Below, one piece after another: positions 20,193 through 29,439 of a stretch of 64,000 nt of DNA (the first letter of the stretch is position 1; every line of letters begins with the position of its first letter). The position numbers were made by a program, and so were the translations under genes. The notes below the pieces were generated by a model. The model was given only the letters and a program-made list of their open reading frames with translations. It was not told the origin of the DNA and searched no databases. This DNA is from Barthelona sp. PAP020. Its lineage: Eukaryota > Metamonada: BaSk clade. The stretch covers positions 1 through 64,000 of the forward strand of contig JARQWU010000019.1 in the NCBI GenBank assembly GCA_040182905.1, given 5' to 3'.

Positions 20193-20604
20193 AAATAAAA
20201 AATTAGGTATGAGGATCGAGTCTCTCAGTTCACATTTCAACAATTTCACTTTGGACGAAAGGGCAAAAATTAAAGGCTTTAATTTTTATTTACTAACTGG
20301 GGTTGGGGAAATTTCACGTTAGGTACAAGAAAAGGTATACGAAAGCTTTTATATACGGTGTGTTATTGAAATGAGTAGTTGGGAAAGCCTTGAATTTGAA
20401 TCCTGGCTGTTTGAAATGACTTAGTTCTGATTGAAAGATTGGACGATATTGAATCCCTAAAAAAAAGAATGACTTCAATAACTTTGGATAGAAAATTTGA
20501 TAAAGGAAATTCAGACAATGGTTGAAAATTTTGGGAAAATTTCTTTTGTAATCTTTCAAGATTCTTTATTAGCCAGTAACATTAGATTCTTATTTGTCTT
20601 AAGC
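20193..20604. other. Spacer downstream of tRNA-Thr
   Basis: About 410 bp. Readings of 65 and 81 codons exist on the two strands, but the first runs through the tRNA and neither has a recognisable protein character. I see no supported feature. Confidence 0.45.
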
Positions 20605-21713
20605 TCAACTAGTTGTTTTATTATTTGATAAATTCTGAAATACGAGAAATTTTGCTTGATTCAAATTCTGGCGCATTTCTTCACGCTTTTCTTTTTCCCT
20701 CCTTGTGAAATGCCCGCCACGCTTCACAATTGTTCTTCTATGGGTTTCCTTAATGAACCCTTGTAACCTACTATGTACACTTGGATCCTTCTTATCAGTG
20801 AAATCCGTCTGCTTTGTGTGAACACTATAAAAAAAAATCTCTTTCTTTACATTATCCAATTGGTTAACATATCATCTCTAACATTGTCGTCGTTCAATGT
20901 GATTTTGAGTGATTCAGCTAAGTTTTTGTAATCAGAGATGACATTTTCCATTTCTTTCAAAAAAAAATCAATTTTTTGAATATTTTGATCAAATTTAGCA
21001 ATAAATTCCCATTCATTCTGTAGATTTACACAATCATTGTGCAGTCTTTTAAAAATTTTTTCATTAGACTTCCTTATTTCTTGAAGATGGGTCCCATTTA
21101 TGATAAGATCGGTTAATTTATGAAATTGAGGAATGAGAGCACTTATTCTTGCGAAAATCTTTTGATCAAAAAAATCACTTCTTTTGTTATTGTTATTGAG
21201 GACAATCTCCTTCATTTCTAAATGCTGTTGGGTGAAAATATCAGTCCTACGATTGAAAACTGACAAAAACTGTAAAAATTCCTGTTTAGTTTCGGGAATC
21301 TGCTGATTTGGTACATGAGAATAAAAATCAGGAAACAATTGTATTTCAACCGCATAAAGAGATGAATTATTAAAAAGGTTTAATTGATGAACGTCAATTG
21401 TTTGGACATCGTTGGTATGATCAAATTTGAAATAAAACCAAACATATTTAATAACATGGTCAAATATTGTCTTGTCAAATTCATTAAATAAACAACCAAT
21501 ATCAAAACCAATCATTTTAAATTGATTTATGCAATCACTTGGAGTTTTAAAATCATAAATTTCTATTTCTAGACAATTTAATAAATACAATAAAACATTA
21601 TTTAAATCGAAATTGTTTGAGTCATTTTCAATCAATTCAATTAAATTCTGACTAATATCTTCATAATTTTGATGTGCCCAATCAATATCTATATTGATTA
21701 TATCATTAAACAT
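20605..21713 (-). CDS. Unknown protein, possibly two exons with a 26-nt intron
   Basis: I do not recognise this protein. The main ORF (21713 to 20847, 288 residues) is acidic and asparagine-rich. It has helical, coiled-coil-like stretches near residues 160-270 (for example DQNIQKIDFFLKEMENVI). It ends abruptly at ATG-TAA. If 20850-20825 (GTAAAG...TTTATAG, 26 nt) is removed as an intron, the frame continues into a second ORF of about 73 lysine/arginine-rich residues (TRREKEKREEMRQNLNQAK). The total would then be about 360 residues, ending at the TGA at 20605. Without splicing, the gene ends at 20847. The usual start call one codon earlier would use TTG, so the ATG at 21713 is preferred. The intron is an inference, and it would be extremely short. 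Confidence 0.5.
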
Positions 21714-22077
21714 CAATCAATAAAATAATTTAATAAAACCAAATGAACTAATATTTCGTTTTCTTTTGAAAACAATCAAAATAATTATTCATGCATTTAT
21801 GTACATTTTTAAAAATGAAATCTTTTTTGGTTAAACATGATGAGATATTCGTATAAAATAAATTCGTCTGTAAAAAGGGCACTTCCTATTTAAAATCATC
21901 TGAAGAGATGAGTCTTAAGTATTAATATAGTACAGGATCGATCCTTAGAGAAAGAAACGGACAGTCTATTTTTGTTGAATTATTTCTTTTTCTTTTTCAT
22001 TTCAATTGTTTTTAAATTTTTATTCTATTTTTAATATACATTTTTTTTGAAAAAAAAATTCAAATTATCCAATAAAT
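21714..22077. other. AT-rich spacer
   Basis: About 360 bp between two minus-strand genes. It contains T-runs on the right that probably belong to the 3' region of the GTPase gene. I see no gene or structured element. Confidence 0.5.
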
Positions 22078-22635
22078 TTACAAAAAATTGCAAGTGTTAT
22101 CATCTGTAGCTTGTGTAGGGTTGCGCTTTTTTTCAATTGCATCTAAAACACCTTCAAAAATGGGATCTATATTGAAGCCTTCCTTTGCAGAACATTCATA
22201 ATATTGAGCATTGATCTTATTTGCAAAGTTTTCCCCTTCAGTTTTACTAATAGTACGAGCTGAATCTGTTTTATTACCAACAACAAAACGTATTATATCC
22301 TCAGTTCCACAGCTATGTACCAATTTATCATTAATATTGTCTAAAGCATCAAATGATTCTCTATCATCAATAGAAAAAACATAAATATAACTGTCAACAT
22401 GTGCCAAGGGAATTAAATCAGAAGGTGTAAATTGATCCATGCCAGCAGTATCTTTGATGGTTATTTTATAAGAGCGATTATGATATTCAACATCTTTAAT
22501 TAACGTACAAGAAAGAGTTGGGTTATAAGCATCAGAAAAAAAACCATCCACATAACGTCTCGAAACAGAACTCTTACCAACACCACGAAATCCTAAAACA
22601 CAAATGCAACGATTAAATATTTGTGAACTCGCCAT
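22078..22635 (-). CDS. Rheb-like small GTPase
   Basis: A 185-residue Ras-superfamily GTPase. The P-loop GFRGVGKS (15-22) has Arg at the position of Ras Gly12, the hallmark that separates Rheb from Ras. The rest of the fold is typical: effector-loop YNPT with Thr40, DTAG (62-65), GNKTD and CSAKE. The C-terminus is the CAAX box CNFL, whose final Leu suggests geranylgeranylation and membrane anchoring. The catalytic Gln after DTAG is replaced by Met66, so intrinsic hydrolysis is probably low. In the known pathway, Rheb-GTP activates TORC1 on endolysosomal membranes and is switched off by TSC. I chose the ATG at 22635 (MASSQIF) because the 29 upstream codons are not Ras-like and overlap the divergent gene. 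A non-Rheb Ras-family member remains possible. Confidence 0.85.
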   Translation of the reverse strand: MASSQIFNRCICVLGFRGVGKSSVSRRYVDGFFSDAYNPTLSCTLIKDVEYHNRSYKITIKDTAGMDQFTPSDLIPLAHVDSYIYVFSIDDRESFDALDNINDKLVHSCGTEDIIRFVVGNKTDSARTISKTEGENFANKINAQYYECSAKEGFNIDPIFEGVLDAIEKKRNPTQATDDNTCNFL

Positions 22636-22699
22636 AAAAAAAATTAAAGAAATGGAAGGAAAAAAGATCAGACCAAAAGCTATTTTTGTTGTTGACCGA
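22636..22699. promoter_or_regulatory. Short divergent (bidirectional) promoter region
   Basis: Only 64 bp separate the preferred start codons of the Rheb-like gene (minus) and the 875-residue gene (plus), so both core promoters must lie in this stretch or inside the neighbouring coding sequence. The region has an A-run next to the Rheb start. This follows from start choice; no factor site is recognised. Confidence 0.45.
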
Positions 22700-25327
22700 A
22701 TGAGTGATCCGTCAGAAATCAAATTAAATGATGATGATGAATTAAATTATAGTATTAACAATAGCTTCTCTAGTGAAAATTTTAATAGCAATCTACACAG
22801 TTCCAACTTTCGGTCAAACAATGAAGTAGTTGATTCTTTTTCTTATTTTCCTACACAAGAACCAAATTTATATCCGACTTTTTATTCTACTTTTGATTTT
22901 GATTATGTTTCTTCTACTTTGATAACTCCTGCCGGTTCTCAGTTAAATTCTCCTTGTCTTGGGCCATCTAATTCAGAACAAAATATTGCATTTGGATTTT
23001 TGAATGATACAAACGATTTAAATGTCTATTCATTTGGTAATTCAGCGTCTTCATCTTCTACCAATTTAAAATCTCCATTATCTCCGATTGTTTCTGCATC
23101 ATTTCCATCCTCTAATTCGTTACCTGATGTGTCTGATGAATCTTCTCATATTGAAACATTGGATGATAATATTTTGATTTTTCCTCCAAGATTTACCACA
23201 TTGTGCAGGGAATTTCCCTTTTTCACTCACTTTCAAAATTATTTTCAGGTTGAAAAATCTTTATTGAACACAAAAATTACAATTGCTGTTCCTCACAGCA
23301 AAGATTTTTACTTAACACCTTCAGAAATCATTAGCTTGAATGCCATTGACATGGCTCTAAAAAAAAGTGGGAAAGATGATGATGAATATTATGAATTTGG
23401 TGAATTTGAAGAGGCAAAAGTTTTGAATCTTAAGTTTTCTCAATTTTTGAAGTTAAAACTTTTGAACATGGTGAAATACGTGTATTCTTTTTGTTTGAAA
23501 ATACCATTAGGGTATGAGACCTTGTTTACTGCATTATCAAAGCCAATAACAAAAAATTATAAGGCAACTGTGTTTGTTAGTCAAGGAAAAGTATTTTTAA
23601 ATGCTTTAAAACTGATTTCATTGAAAAAATCTGTGAAAGCTGTAGTACATCGAGCTTCACAAGTGTATTCTCAAACAAGAGCTCATATATTAACCTTACA
23701 TATGCCTAAATGTGTTGAAAGGGAATTTGAGTTAAAACCACATCCTAAGGGTACTGGTGATTATATTCTTGTTTCTAAGGAACACCAAAACAAAAAGACT
23801 ACTCGTTCTTTTATCAAGAGAGGACGTCATATCCAGTCGTTACTAGCAGCAATCGATATCACTGCTAAGAATGATATTAAATGTTTGATTAGAGAAGCAA
23901 TTAATTTAGCTGATTCTTGGAATGAAAGTGTAATTAGCAGGTCAACCAATTCAAAGAACATTGATTTACCGTCATTATTATCCTCGTATACTTATCCTGT
24001 TACCAATTGTCGTTTGAAAACCTTGTTATTTTATTTCAGAAAGGGACATGATCCTTCTTCTTATCTCTCAAGAACCATATCTCAAGATGAATTGTTTGAC
24101 CTTTTAGAAAAACGAGTGATTGATTATACCATTGCTGATTTAGACAGTTCCATTGTCAATTTGCCGAAGCAAAAGCTTTTAAAGAAGTTCACTGTACACA
24201 ACCATAGCATATCTATCCGAGATTTTGGGGCGATAAGTAAGAGTGGATATTCTTTTGTTGAATCATATCATGTTGTTGATAATGAAGATAATGATCAGTG
24301 TGCTAATGTTTTAAGCAAAGTTCATCCTAATATTTTGATTGACATATTGATGCCTGAAGAGTACGGTATGGTATCAGTTCAATTATGTATTAAGATGGTA
24401 AATAGAGATGGTGAACAGGTGATTGAAAAAATGAAGAAGAGATGGTCAAGGTCTAGCAACAGTAGTAGCAGTTCCAACAATAGTTTTAGTGTAACGGAGT
24501 CTTTTAATCAGGTACGTGATATGATCTTTCAAAGATTTATTGATTTTGAGAAGAATTCTACAGGTATCATCACTTCTTTGATCAAATATTATAAGTTCCA
24601 GGATGAAAAGCACATTGTACGACGCATAAAGAGCTGTTCAAGCAAGGATGAGTTGGTTGCTGAAGAACAAGATTTATCTGAGTTATTATTTCCAGCAACA
24701 CCCAATGCTAATCATTTTATTCATGATTTGTCACATTTGCTTGAATTGAATTCTAAGTATTTCAATCCTGAGTTAGAATTTCATACATATATTGAGAAAC
24801 TATTTGAAAATGAAGCAGAAAGCATCAAAAATGCTGATGTTTTAAAGACTCTTTTCAGTGAATCCACCAAATTTTGTGAAAACGATCCAAAATTCTTGAT
24901 AGGTTATAACAGCAAGCAATTTGACAAGGTTCGTGATGAATTGTGCAAACAAACTCTATTTTCGTTTTTCAAATCAACTGGCAATTATTGGACTCAAGAA
25001 AAAAAACTTTGGAACTTCTACGAAATTAACGTATGTTGGGATGAAGCTAATGATGTTCTTTGTATTCAATCTGAAGAAGGAGAACCCATTATTTGTGTTT
25101 CTCTTACCCCATTGTTATTGCAAAAGGGTCTTATTAACAATGAAGATGAAAGTAAATTATTCATGGAGAATTTGAACCAATTGCCTAAGAAAAAACAAGT
25201 AGAATTCATTCAAGAATGTTGTTTTGACCCTCACATTATTTTGAGTGATTCCTCTGAAAATTTGTATGACAATTGTGATGGTTTGTCAGATTTGATCCAA
25301 AGAGTGTTAATATGTTCTAAAATATGA
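22700..25327 (+). CDS. Unknown 875-residue protein
   Basis: I do not recognise this protein. The first 170 residues are low-complexity and rich in Ser, Asn, Phe and Tyr, probably disordered. From about residue 175 it looks globular with mixed helix and strand (EFPFFTHFQNYFQVEKSLL, then a KVFLNALKLISLKKSVKAVV stretch). A short serine/asparagine spacer (SSNSSSSSNNS) near residue 595 splits it into two parts. There is no signal peptide or TM helix, so it is probably nuclear or cytosolic. I chose the ATG at 22700 because the 32 upstream codons (from 22604) run through the Rheb start region and are lysine-rich and atypical. An intermediate ATG at 22652 is possible. It is intronless and followed by an AATAAA-like signal near 25455. 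Confidence 0.75.
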   Translation: MSDPSEIKLNDDDELNYSINNSFSSENFNSNLHSSNFRSNNEVVDSFSYFPTQEPNLYPTFYSTFDFDYVSSTLITPAGSQLNSPCLGPSNSEQNIAFGFLNDTNDLNVYSFGNSASSSSTNLKSPLSPIVSASFPSSNSLPDVSDESSHIETLDDNILIFPPRFTTLCREFPFFTHFQNYFQVEKSLLNTKITIAVPHSKDFYLTPSEIISLNAIDMALKKSGKDDDEYYEFGEFEEAKVLNLKFSQFLKLKLLNMVKYVYSFCLKIPLGYETLFTALSKPITKNYKATVFVSQGKVFLNALKLISLKKSVKAVVHRASQVYSQTRAHILTLHMPKCVEREFELKPHPKGTGDYILVSKEHQNKKTTRSFIKRGRHIQSLLAAIDITAKNDIKCLIREAINLADSWNESVISRSTNSKNIDLPSLLSSYTYPVTNCRLKTLLFYFRKGHDPSSYLSRTISQDELFDLLEKRVIDYTIADLDSSIVNLPKQKLLKKFTVHNHSISIRDFGAISKSGYSFVESYHVVDNEDNDQCANVLSKVHPNILIDILMPEEYGMVSVQLCIKMVNRDGEQVIEKMKKRWSRSSNSSSSSNNSFSVTESFNQVRDMIFQRFIDFEKNSTGIITSLIKYYKFQDEKHIVRRIKSCSSKDELVAEEQDLSELLFPATPNANHFIHDLSHLLELNSKYFNPELEFHTYIEKLFENEAESIKNADVLKTLFSESTKFCENDPKFLIGYNSKQFDKVRDELCKQTLFSFFKSTGNYWTQEKKLWNFYEINVCWDEANDVLCIQSEEGEPIICVSLTPLLLQKGLINNEDESKLFMENLNQLPKKKQVEFIQECCFDPHIILSDSSENLYDNCDGLSDLIQRVLICSKI

Positions 25328-25702
25328 TATTTGTTTCTTTTCTTCCTTTTTTTGTCGTATTTTTTTACTTTATTACAGACTTTTCCTTTTCATATTTAAT
25401 GTAAATACTATTTGCGAATATTTCATGTTTTTATTTTTTATTTTGTTTTGATACAATAAAATAGTATTTTTTCATATTAATGTGGTCATTTTCATTGAAA
25501 AATGAAAAGAAAAAATCAAATATCGAAAACCAAAAAAATCTTCTCTTTCAATTAATTGAATAATTTTACAGTTCTAATGTTATCTTTATTATATTGATAC
25601 ATATAATTTTTATTAATTAACAATAAATAATTGAATAAAGAAAAAAGAAAAATCATTTTCAAATTTATACTTTTTTTTTTATACACGATTAAATGATATT
25701 TA
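25328..25702. other. AT-rich spacer with T-run before the next gene
   Basis: About 375 bp holding the 3' region of the preceding gene, with AATAAA-like signals near 25456 and 25632, and a long T-run at about 25669-25680 shortly before the next start codon. I see no gene. Confidence 0.5.
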
Positions 25703-26779
25703 ATGCAAACAAACAAGCCAAATCCACTTGAGTTTGATCAATTTTTATTACAAGATGATTATTTTTATAATTCAAACACGCCATTTTTGAAAACTAATAC
25801 TAATAAGAATTCAACTAATTTCATTAGTTATCGTTCATCAATTAGCCAAATGAGTCAAAGAAGCGATCATTCTGAACATTCTTTGAATAGTTCCAATCGT
25901 TTACCATCTAATTCCACATATCGACCAGATTCTTGGGTTAAAGACAGTGTATATTATAAAAGTAGACGTAAAGTCCCATTAGATCGTTTTTCTGAAACAA
26001 AAAAGATTGTTCGAGGACAATCAATTCCGAATAGTGATTATGTCTTTTATGAACAGCTTAGAAAAGCTGGTCACGAGGATGCTGTTGAACAAGTATCAAA
26101 ATTAAAGCTTCCCAAGACGAAATTAATTGATGATGACAGCACAATGTGCAGTTCTGTTGCTAGTTACAGGAAACATAAAGCTTTGGTTGATAAACAGAAA
26201 CAATTTCGTGATATGGAGAAAACTCTAAGAGATGAGGCTAGAAGAGAGATGTTGAAATCCAATATGCAAAGCAATATAGATTTAAAGGAAGGAGAGAATC
26301 TTTCTGTCCAATCAATTAATCGTTTGACTGACAAACAAAAGTCTATATTGGATAAACACGAAAAGGAAAGAATACATCGTGAAAATTTGAGACGTAAAAA
26401 GCTAAGTGAAAAGATAAAGCATTTTAACATTTTTCCCGACGATGACAGGTACAATTTACCAATGGAAGCATTTTTATTGCCTAAACCACAAAGGAGGGTA
26501 AAACCTCCAAAAGATACTTTGGATAATATTTTATTTCAGAAAGCAGATGATAAAACGGAGAGAAATAGCTTTAATAACATTGTACAATCTAATATAAACA
26601 GCAGAAGGGAAAATAAAATTCAGATAGAATCTGGTGGTCGAGACTACAGAATTTATGCACCTTTGGTTAAAAATATTGAAGAGATGCAACCAAAAAATGT
26701 GATAAATTCTTCACCATTGCATCCTAGTTATTATCAATATCTTGAAAATCAATATTTGGTGAACAATAACACAATGTAA
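25703..26779 (+). CDS. Unknown charged, coiled-coil-like protein
   Basis: I do not recognise this 358-residue protein. The N-terminal 75 residues are Ser/Asn-rich. A central segment (about 150-245) is highly charged and likely helical: KHKALVDKQKQFRDMEKTL, then KQKSILDKHEKERIHRENLR. The C-terminal part is basic and proline-containing (LLPKPQRRVKPPKDTL). There is no signal peptide, TM helix or catalytic motif. The composition is like cytoskeletal or axonemal accessory proteins, but that is only a guess. The start at 25703 is the first ATG after a T-run, and no upstream in-frame extension is seen. Confidence 0.75.
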   Translation: MQTNKPNPLEFDQFLLQDDYFYNSNTPFLKTNTNKNSTNFISYRSSISQMSQRSDHSEHSLNSSNRLPSNSTYRPDSWVKDSVYYKSRRKVPLDRFSETKKIVRGQSIPNSDYVFYEQLRKAGHEDAVEQVSKLKLPKTKLIDDDSTMCSSVASYRKHKALVDKQKQFRDMEKTLRDEARREMLKSNMQSNIDLKEGENLSVQSINRLTDKQKSILDKHEKERIHRENLRRKKLSEKIKHFNIFPDDDRYNLPMEAFLLPKPQRRVKPPKDTLDNILFQKADDKTERNSFNNIVQSNINSRRENKIQIESGGRDYRIYAPLVKNIEEMQPKNVINSSPLHPSYYQYLENQYLVNNNTM

Positions 26780-26968
26780 ATATCCAATTTTTTTATTTTA
26801 ATTTTTTGTCGAAAGTTTATTTTAATGAATAATATTCATGCTTTTTAAGTATTGTTTAATTCTATAAATGTTTCATCCGCAAATAAAAGATTTACAAATT
26901 TATTTTTAGAAAGCTCAAATTGGGGAAAGAAAAGAATCCATTTTTTAATTCTTTTTTTTTACAGTTGT

Positions 26969-27292
26969 ATGAGATTAGCCACTACTTTTTTAATATTTTT
27001 TGTCATATCAACTGCTTTTGCTGTTGAACTAAAGTTTCAACACAGTATTGAAACAGACTTTAATTCCGATTCAAAATCATTTCATCATGAAGCAAATGTT
27101 GAAGGTATTTTTCCAGACATGAGTTCCAGTTCAAGTTCTTCTAGTTCAAGCTCTAGTTCAAGTTCTAGTTCAAGTTCTTCAAGTTCAAGTTCTTCAAGTT
27201 CAAGTTCATCTTCATCAAGTTCTAGTTCTAGTTCTTCATCCAGTTCTAGTTCTAGTTCTAGTAGTTCTAGTTCCTCATCTTCAGGTTTTTAA
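26969..27292 (+). CDS. Small secreted polyserine protein
   Basis: A 107-residue protein with a clear signal peptide: MRLATTFLIFFVISTAFA followed by the mature start VELKFQ. About 32 mixed residues follow, then a run of 54 consecutive serines ending in Gly-Phe. The serine codons are a mix of AGT, TCT, TCA, TCC and AGC, so the tract is kept at protein level rather than being one simple trinucleotide repeat. Such a protein would be exported and could be heavily O-glycosylated, for example as a coat or linker component; the function is unknown. I moved the start from the ORF's first ATG at 26852 to 26969, because only the latter places the signal peptide at the N-terminus. The stretch TTTTTTTTTACAG just before it also looks like a splice acceptor. 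Confidence 0.7.
   Translation: MRLATTFLIFFVISTAFAVELKFQHSIETDFNSDSKSFHHEANVEGIFPDMSSSSSSSSSSSSSSSSSSSSSSSSSSSSSSSSSSSSSSSSSSSSSSSSSSSSSSGF
27122..27283 (+). repeat. Polyserine-coding tract (54 codons)
   Basis: An imperfect hexamer-like repeat built from AGTTCA/AGTTCT units that encodes serine at every codon. Synonymous codon mixing suggests both slippage of a hexamer and selection for serine. Confidence 0.9.
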
Positions 27293-27434
27293 TTGTTAGA
27301 TTCTTTTTGGAAAAATTAATTTTTTTCTTCGTTTAGTTCAGTAAAAAATGTTTTGTTTATTTTTTTGTGATATCTATTTATAAAGTTCAAAAAATAAGGA
27401 GACAGAAACAAAATGATTGGTTGATGGATTGATT

Positions 27435-27476
27435 CTTTGATCTCATGTAATTTGCCTTTGATCTCATGTAATTTGC
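27435..27476. repeat. Perfect 21-bp tandem duplication
   Basis: Two adjacent perfect copies, 27435-27455 and 27456-27476, each containing TTTGATCTCATGTAATTTGC. They end 33 bp before the start of the MoCo-sulfurase-like gene, so they lie in its promoter or 5' UTR. It could be a recent slippage event or a duplicated binding site. Confidence 0.9.
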
Positions 27477-27509
27477 TTTTGTCACAATTTTTTTGTATTT
27501 TTAATTGTT

Positions 27510-29189
27510 ATGACAGAACAAAAAAGAAATTATCAGGTTTCAAGATTGATAATATTGATTGTATCAACGTTAATAATATGTTTTGATGTATATTTACACT
27601 TATTTCCAAATTCCACCTTTTTCAACATACATCATGGCAAAATTGTTTCTTTAAAATCAACTCATAATGATAATTATGATAGTAATGATTCAAATGAAAA
27701 GTTAAACGTTAATTTTATGAATAATGACCTTAAACAATTACAAAGGAAAAAAAACTTTCTTACCAAATATACTAATTATGGATATAACAACACTATTGAT
27801 CAATTGAGAATAGAACAATTTCCTCATTTAAAGAATGAAATATATTTGGATTACACTGGGTCAGGAACTTATCAAAAACGTCAAATTGAGCGTTTTTCTT
27901 CCGATTTAAGCGAACATTTGTATGGAAACTCACATAGTCATTCTTCACCATCTTTAAGAACTGATTACATAGTTTCTCACACAAGAAAACAAATAATGGA
28001 ATTCTTTAACTCATCTTTAAAAGAAAACCATGTTATTTTTACATCAGGAGCAACTGCGGCACTTCAGACAATCGGTAGGAGTTTTAAGTGGTCGAATGAG
28101 TCAAGTTATGTGTATACACGGCATAATCATAATTCTGTTATTGGGATAAGGTATGTAGCTAAAGAACATGGCGTTAAGTATCGTGCTTTGCATGAACTGG
28201 AGATTAATGACATTTTGATTGGTAAAAAACCAAAGCTTAACACAAGCGCTGATGCTAATCATTTGTTTGCATTTCCTGCTGAATGTAACTTCTCGGGGAT
28301 CAAGTATCCCCTTGAATGGATAGAGTTGATTAAAAGAGGGGGACTTGGTCCAGGCACTTGGTATGTAATGTTAGATGCAGCTGCCTTTTTACCAACAAAT
28401 AGGTTGGATTTGAGCAAGTATAAGCCTGATTTTGTTGTCTTATCATTCTATAAACTCTTTGGGTTTCCTACAGGTATTGGGTCTTTAATTGTTAATGCTA
28501 AAGCTGAAGATGCTTTGCATAAGACTTTTGTTGGTGGTGGAACTATTGTGATGCAATCCTGTGATTCTGATTTTTGTGTGTGGAGACATCGTTTACATGA
28601 AAAATTCGAAGATGGAACCCTTAATTTCCTTGATATATTGGGTGTAAAATATGGTTTGGAAGTAATTAATGAGTTGGGTATTGACAACATAAATATACAT
28701 GTGTGGAGCTTAACAGAGTATGCATATGACCAATTATCGAGTTTAAGACATAAGAATGGAAAGAAAGTGATGGAATTTTACGGAAAACACCACTTCCATG
28801 ACTCTTCTAAACAAGGAGGCATTTTGTCTTTCAATTTTAAGCGTCCAGACGGTTCGTATTTGTTTTATACTGAAGCCGACCAAAATTTTGGATCTGTTGA
28901 TATTCATGTTCGCACAGGAGCTCATTGCAATCCTGGTGCCTGTTTCGATTCATTGAATCTGGATATGTGTAAGCTAGAAGATGTTTTTGTCAAAAAGACC
29001 CATTGTGGTGATGAAATTGACAGTATTGAAGGAGTTCCTTTGGGAGCAGTTAGAGTTTCAATAGGTTATCCATCCACTTTTGAGGACATTGACACCTTGA
29101 TTGAGTTTATAAAAAAGCATTTTGTGGATGCACAAGGTACAGTTCAACCAAGCAACGAATATTCTAGTTTTTTTGATTCTTTTGAATGA
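27510..29189 (+). CDS. Membrane-anchored MoCo-sulfurase-like (class V aminotransferase) protein
   Basis: The 559-residue protein matches the NifS-like domain of molybdenum cofactor sulfurase (ABA3/HxB/MOCOS). YLDYTGSGTY lies near residue 112, and FTSGATAALQTIGRSF follows. The PLP-lysine motif is SFYKLFGFPTGIGSL with Lys315. The catalytic-cysteine motif is RTGAHCNPGAC with Cys473, close to the C-terminus of the domain. In the known reaction, the PLP enzyme takes sulfur from L-cysteine as a persulfide and passes it to the Mo centre of xanthine oxidase-type enzymes. Two points are unusual. The C-terminal MOSC domain of MOCOS is missing (family length is about 800 or more). The N-terminus has a hydrophobic segment (LIILIVSTLIICFDVYL, about 13-29) like a signal anchor. 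The protein may therefore be a cysteine desulfurase/lyase homologue in the secretory pathway rather than a true MoCo sulfurase. Confidence 0.85.
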   Translation: MTEQKRNYQVSRLIILIVSTLIICFDVYLHLFPNSTFFNIHHGKIVSLKSTHNDNYDSNDSNEKLNVNFMNNDLKQLQRKKNFLTKYTNYGYNNTIDQLRIEQFPHLKNEIYLDYTGSGTYQKRQIERFSSDLSEHLYGNSHSHSSPSLRTDYIVSHTRKQIMEFFNSSLKENHVIFTSGATAALQTIGRSFKWSNESSYVYTRHNHNSVIGIRYVAKEHGVKYRALHELEINDILIGKKPKLNTSADANHLFAFPAECNFSGIKYPLEWIELIKRGGLGPGTWYVMLDAAAFLPTNRLDLSKYKPDFVVLSFYKLFGFPTGIGSLIVNAKAEDALHKTFVGGGTIVMQSCDSDFCVWRHRLHEKFEDGTLNFLDILGVKYGLEVINELGIDNINIHVWSLTEYAYDQLSSLRHKNGKKVMEFYGKHHFHDSSKQGGILSFNFKRPDGSYLFYTEADQNFGSVDIHVRTGAHCNPGACFDSLNLDMCKLEDVFVKKTHCGDEIDSIEGVPLGAVRVSIGYPSTFEDIDTLIEFIKKHFVDAQGTVQPSNEYSSFFDSFE

Positions 29190-29439
29190 TTCAAGGCATT
29201 TTGTAAATGCGCCAAATGTGCATATAATTTTTTTTTTTCAACAAGAAAATAAAACGGTAAAAATCCTATTTTTCAGCTTAGGATGAAGGTAGATAAGATT
29301 GAAGGTATTAAACAAAGCAAAAAAACAAGGAATTGTCATCTTTGAAAAATCCAAAGGGGGCAAATTTTTTCACTGATAATTTTATTTGAGCTCTTCTTTC
29401 AGTTTTCTTTTTCCATTGAAAATGTGACATGCATAGTAT
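29190..29439. other. Spacer
   Basis: Contains the 3' region of the sulfurase-like gene, with a T-run near 29228 and AATAAAA near 29247. No gene is visible. Confidence 0.4.

Noticed and set aside
20125-20322. A 65-codon plus-strand reading starting inside the tRNA gene
   Set aside because: It begins within the tRNA-Thr sequence and has no protein features.
20314-20559. An 81-codon minus-strand reading
   Set aside because: Phe/Tyr-rich, typical of random AT-rich frames, with no recognisable motif and no supporting context.
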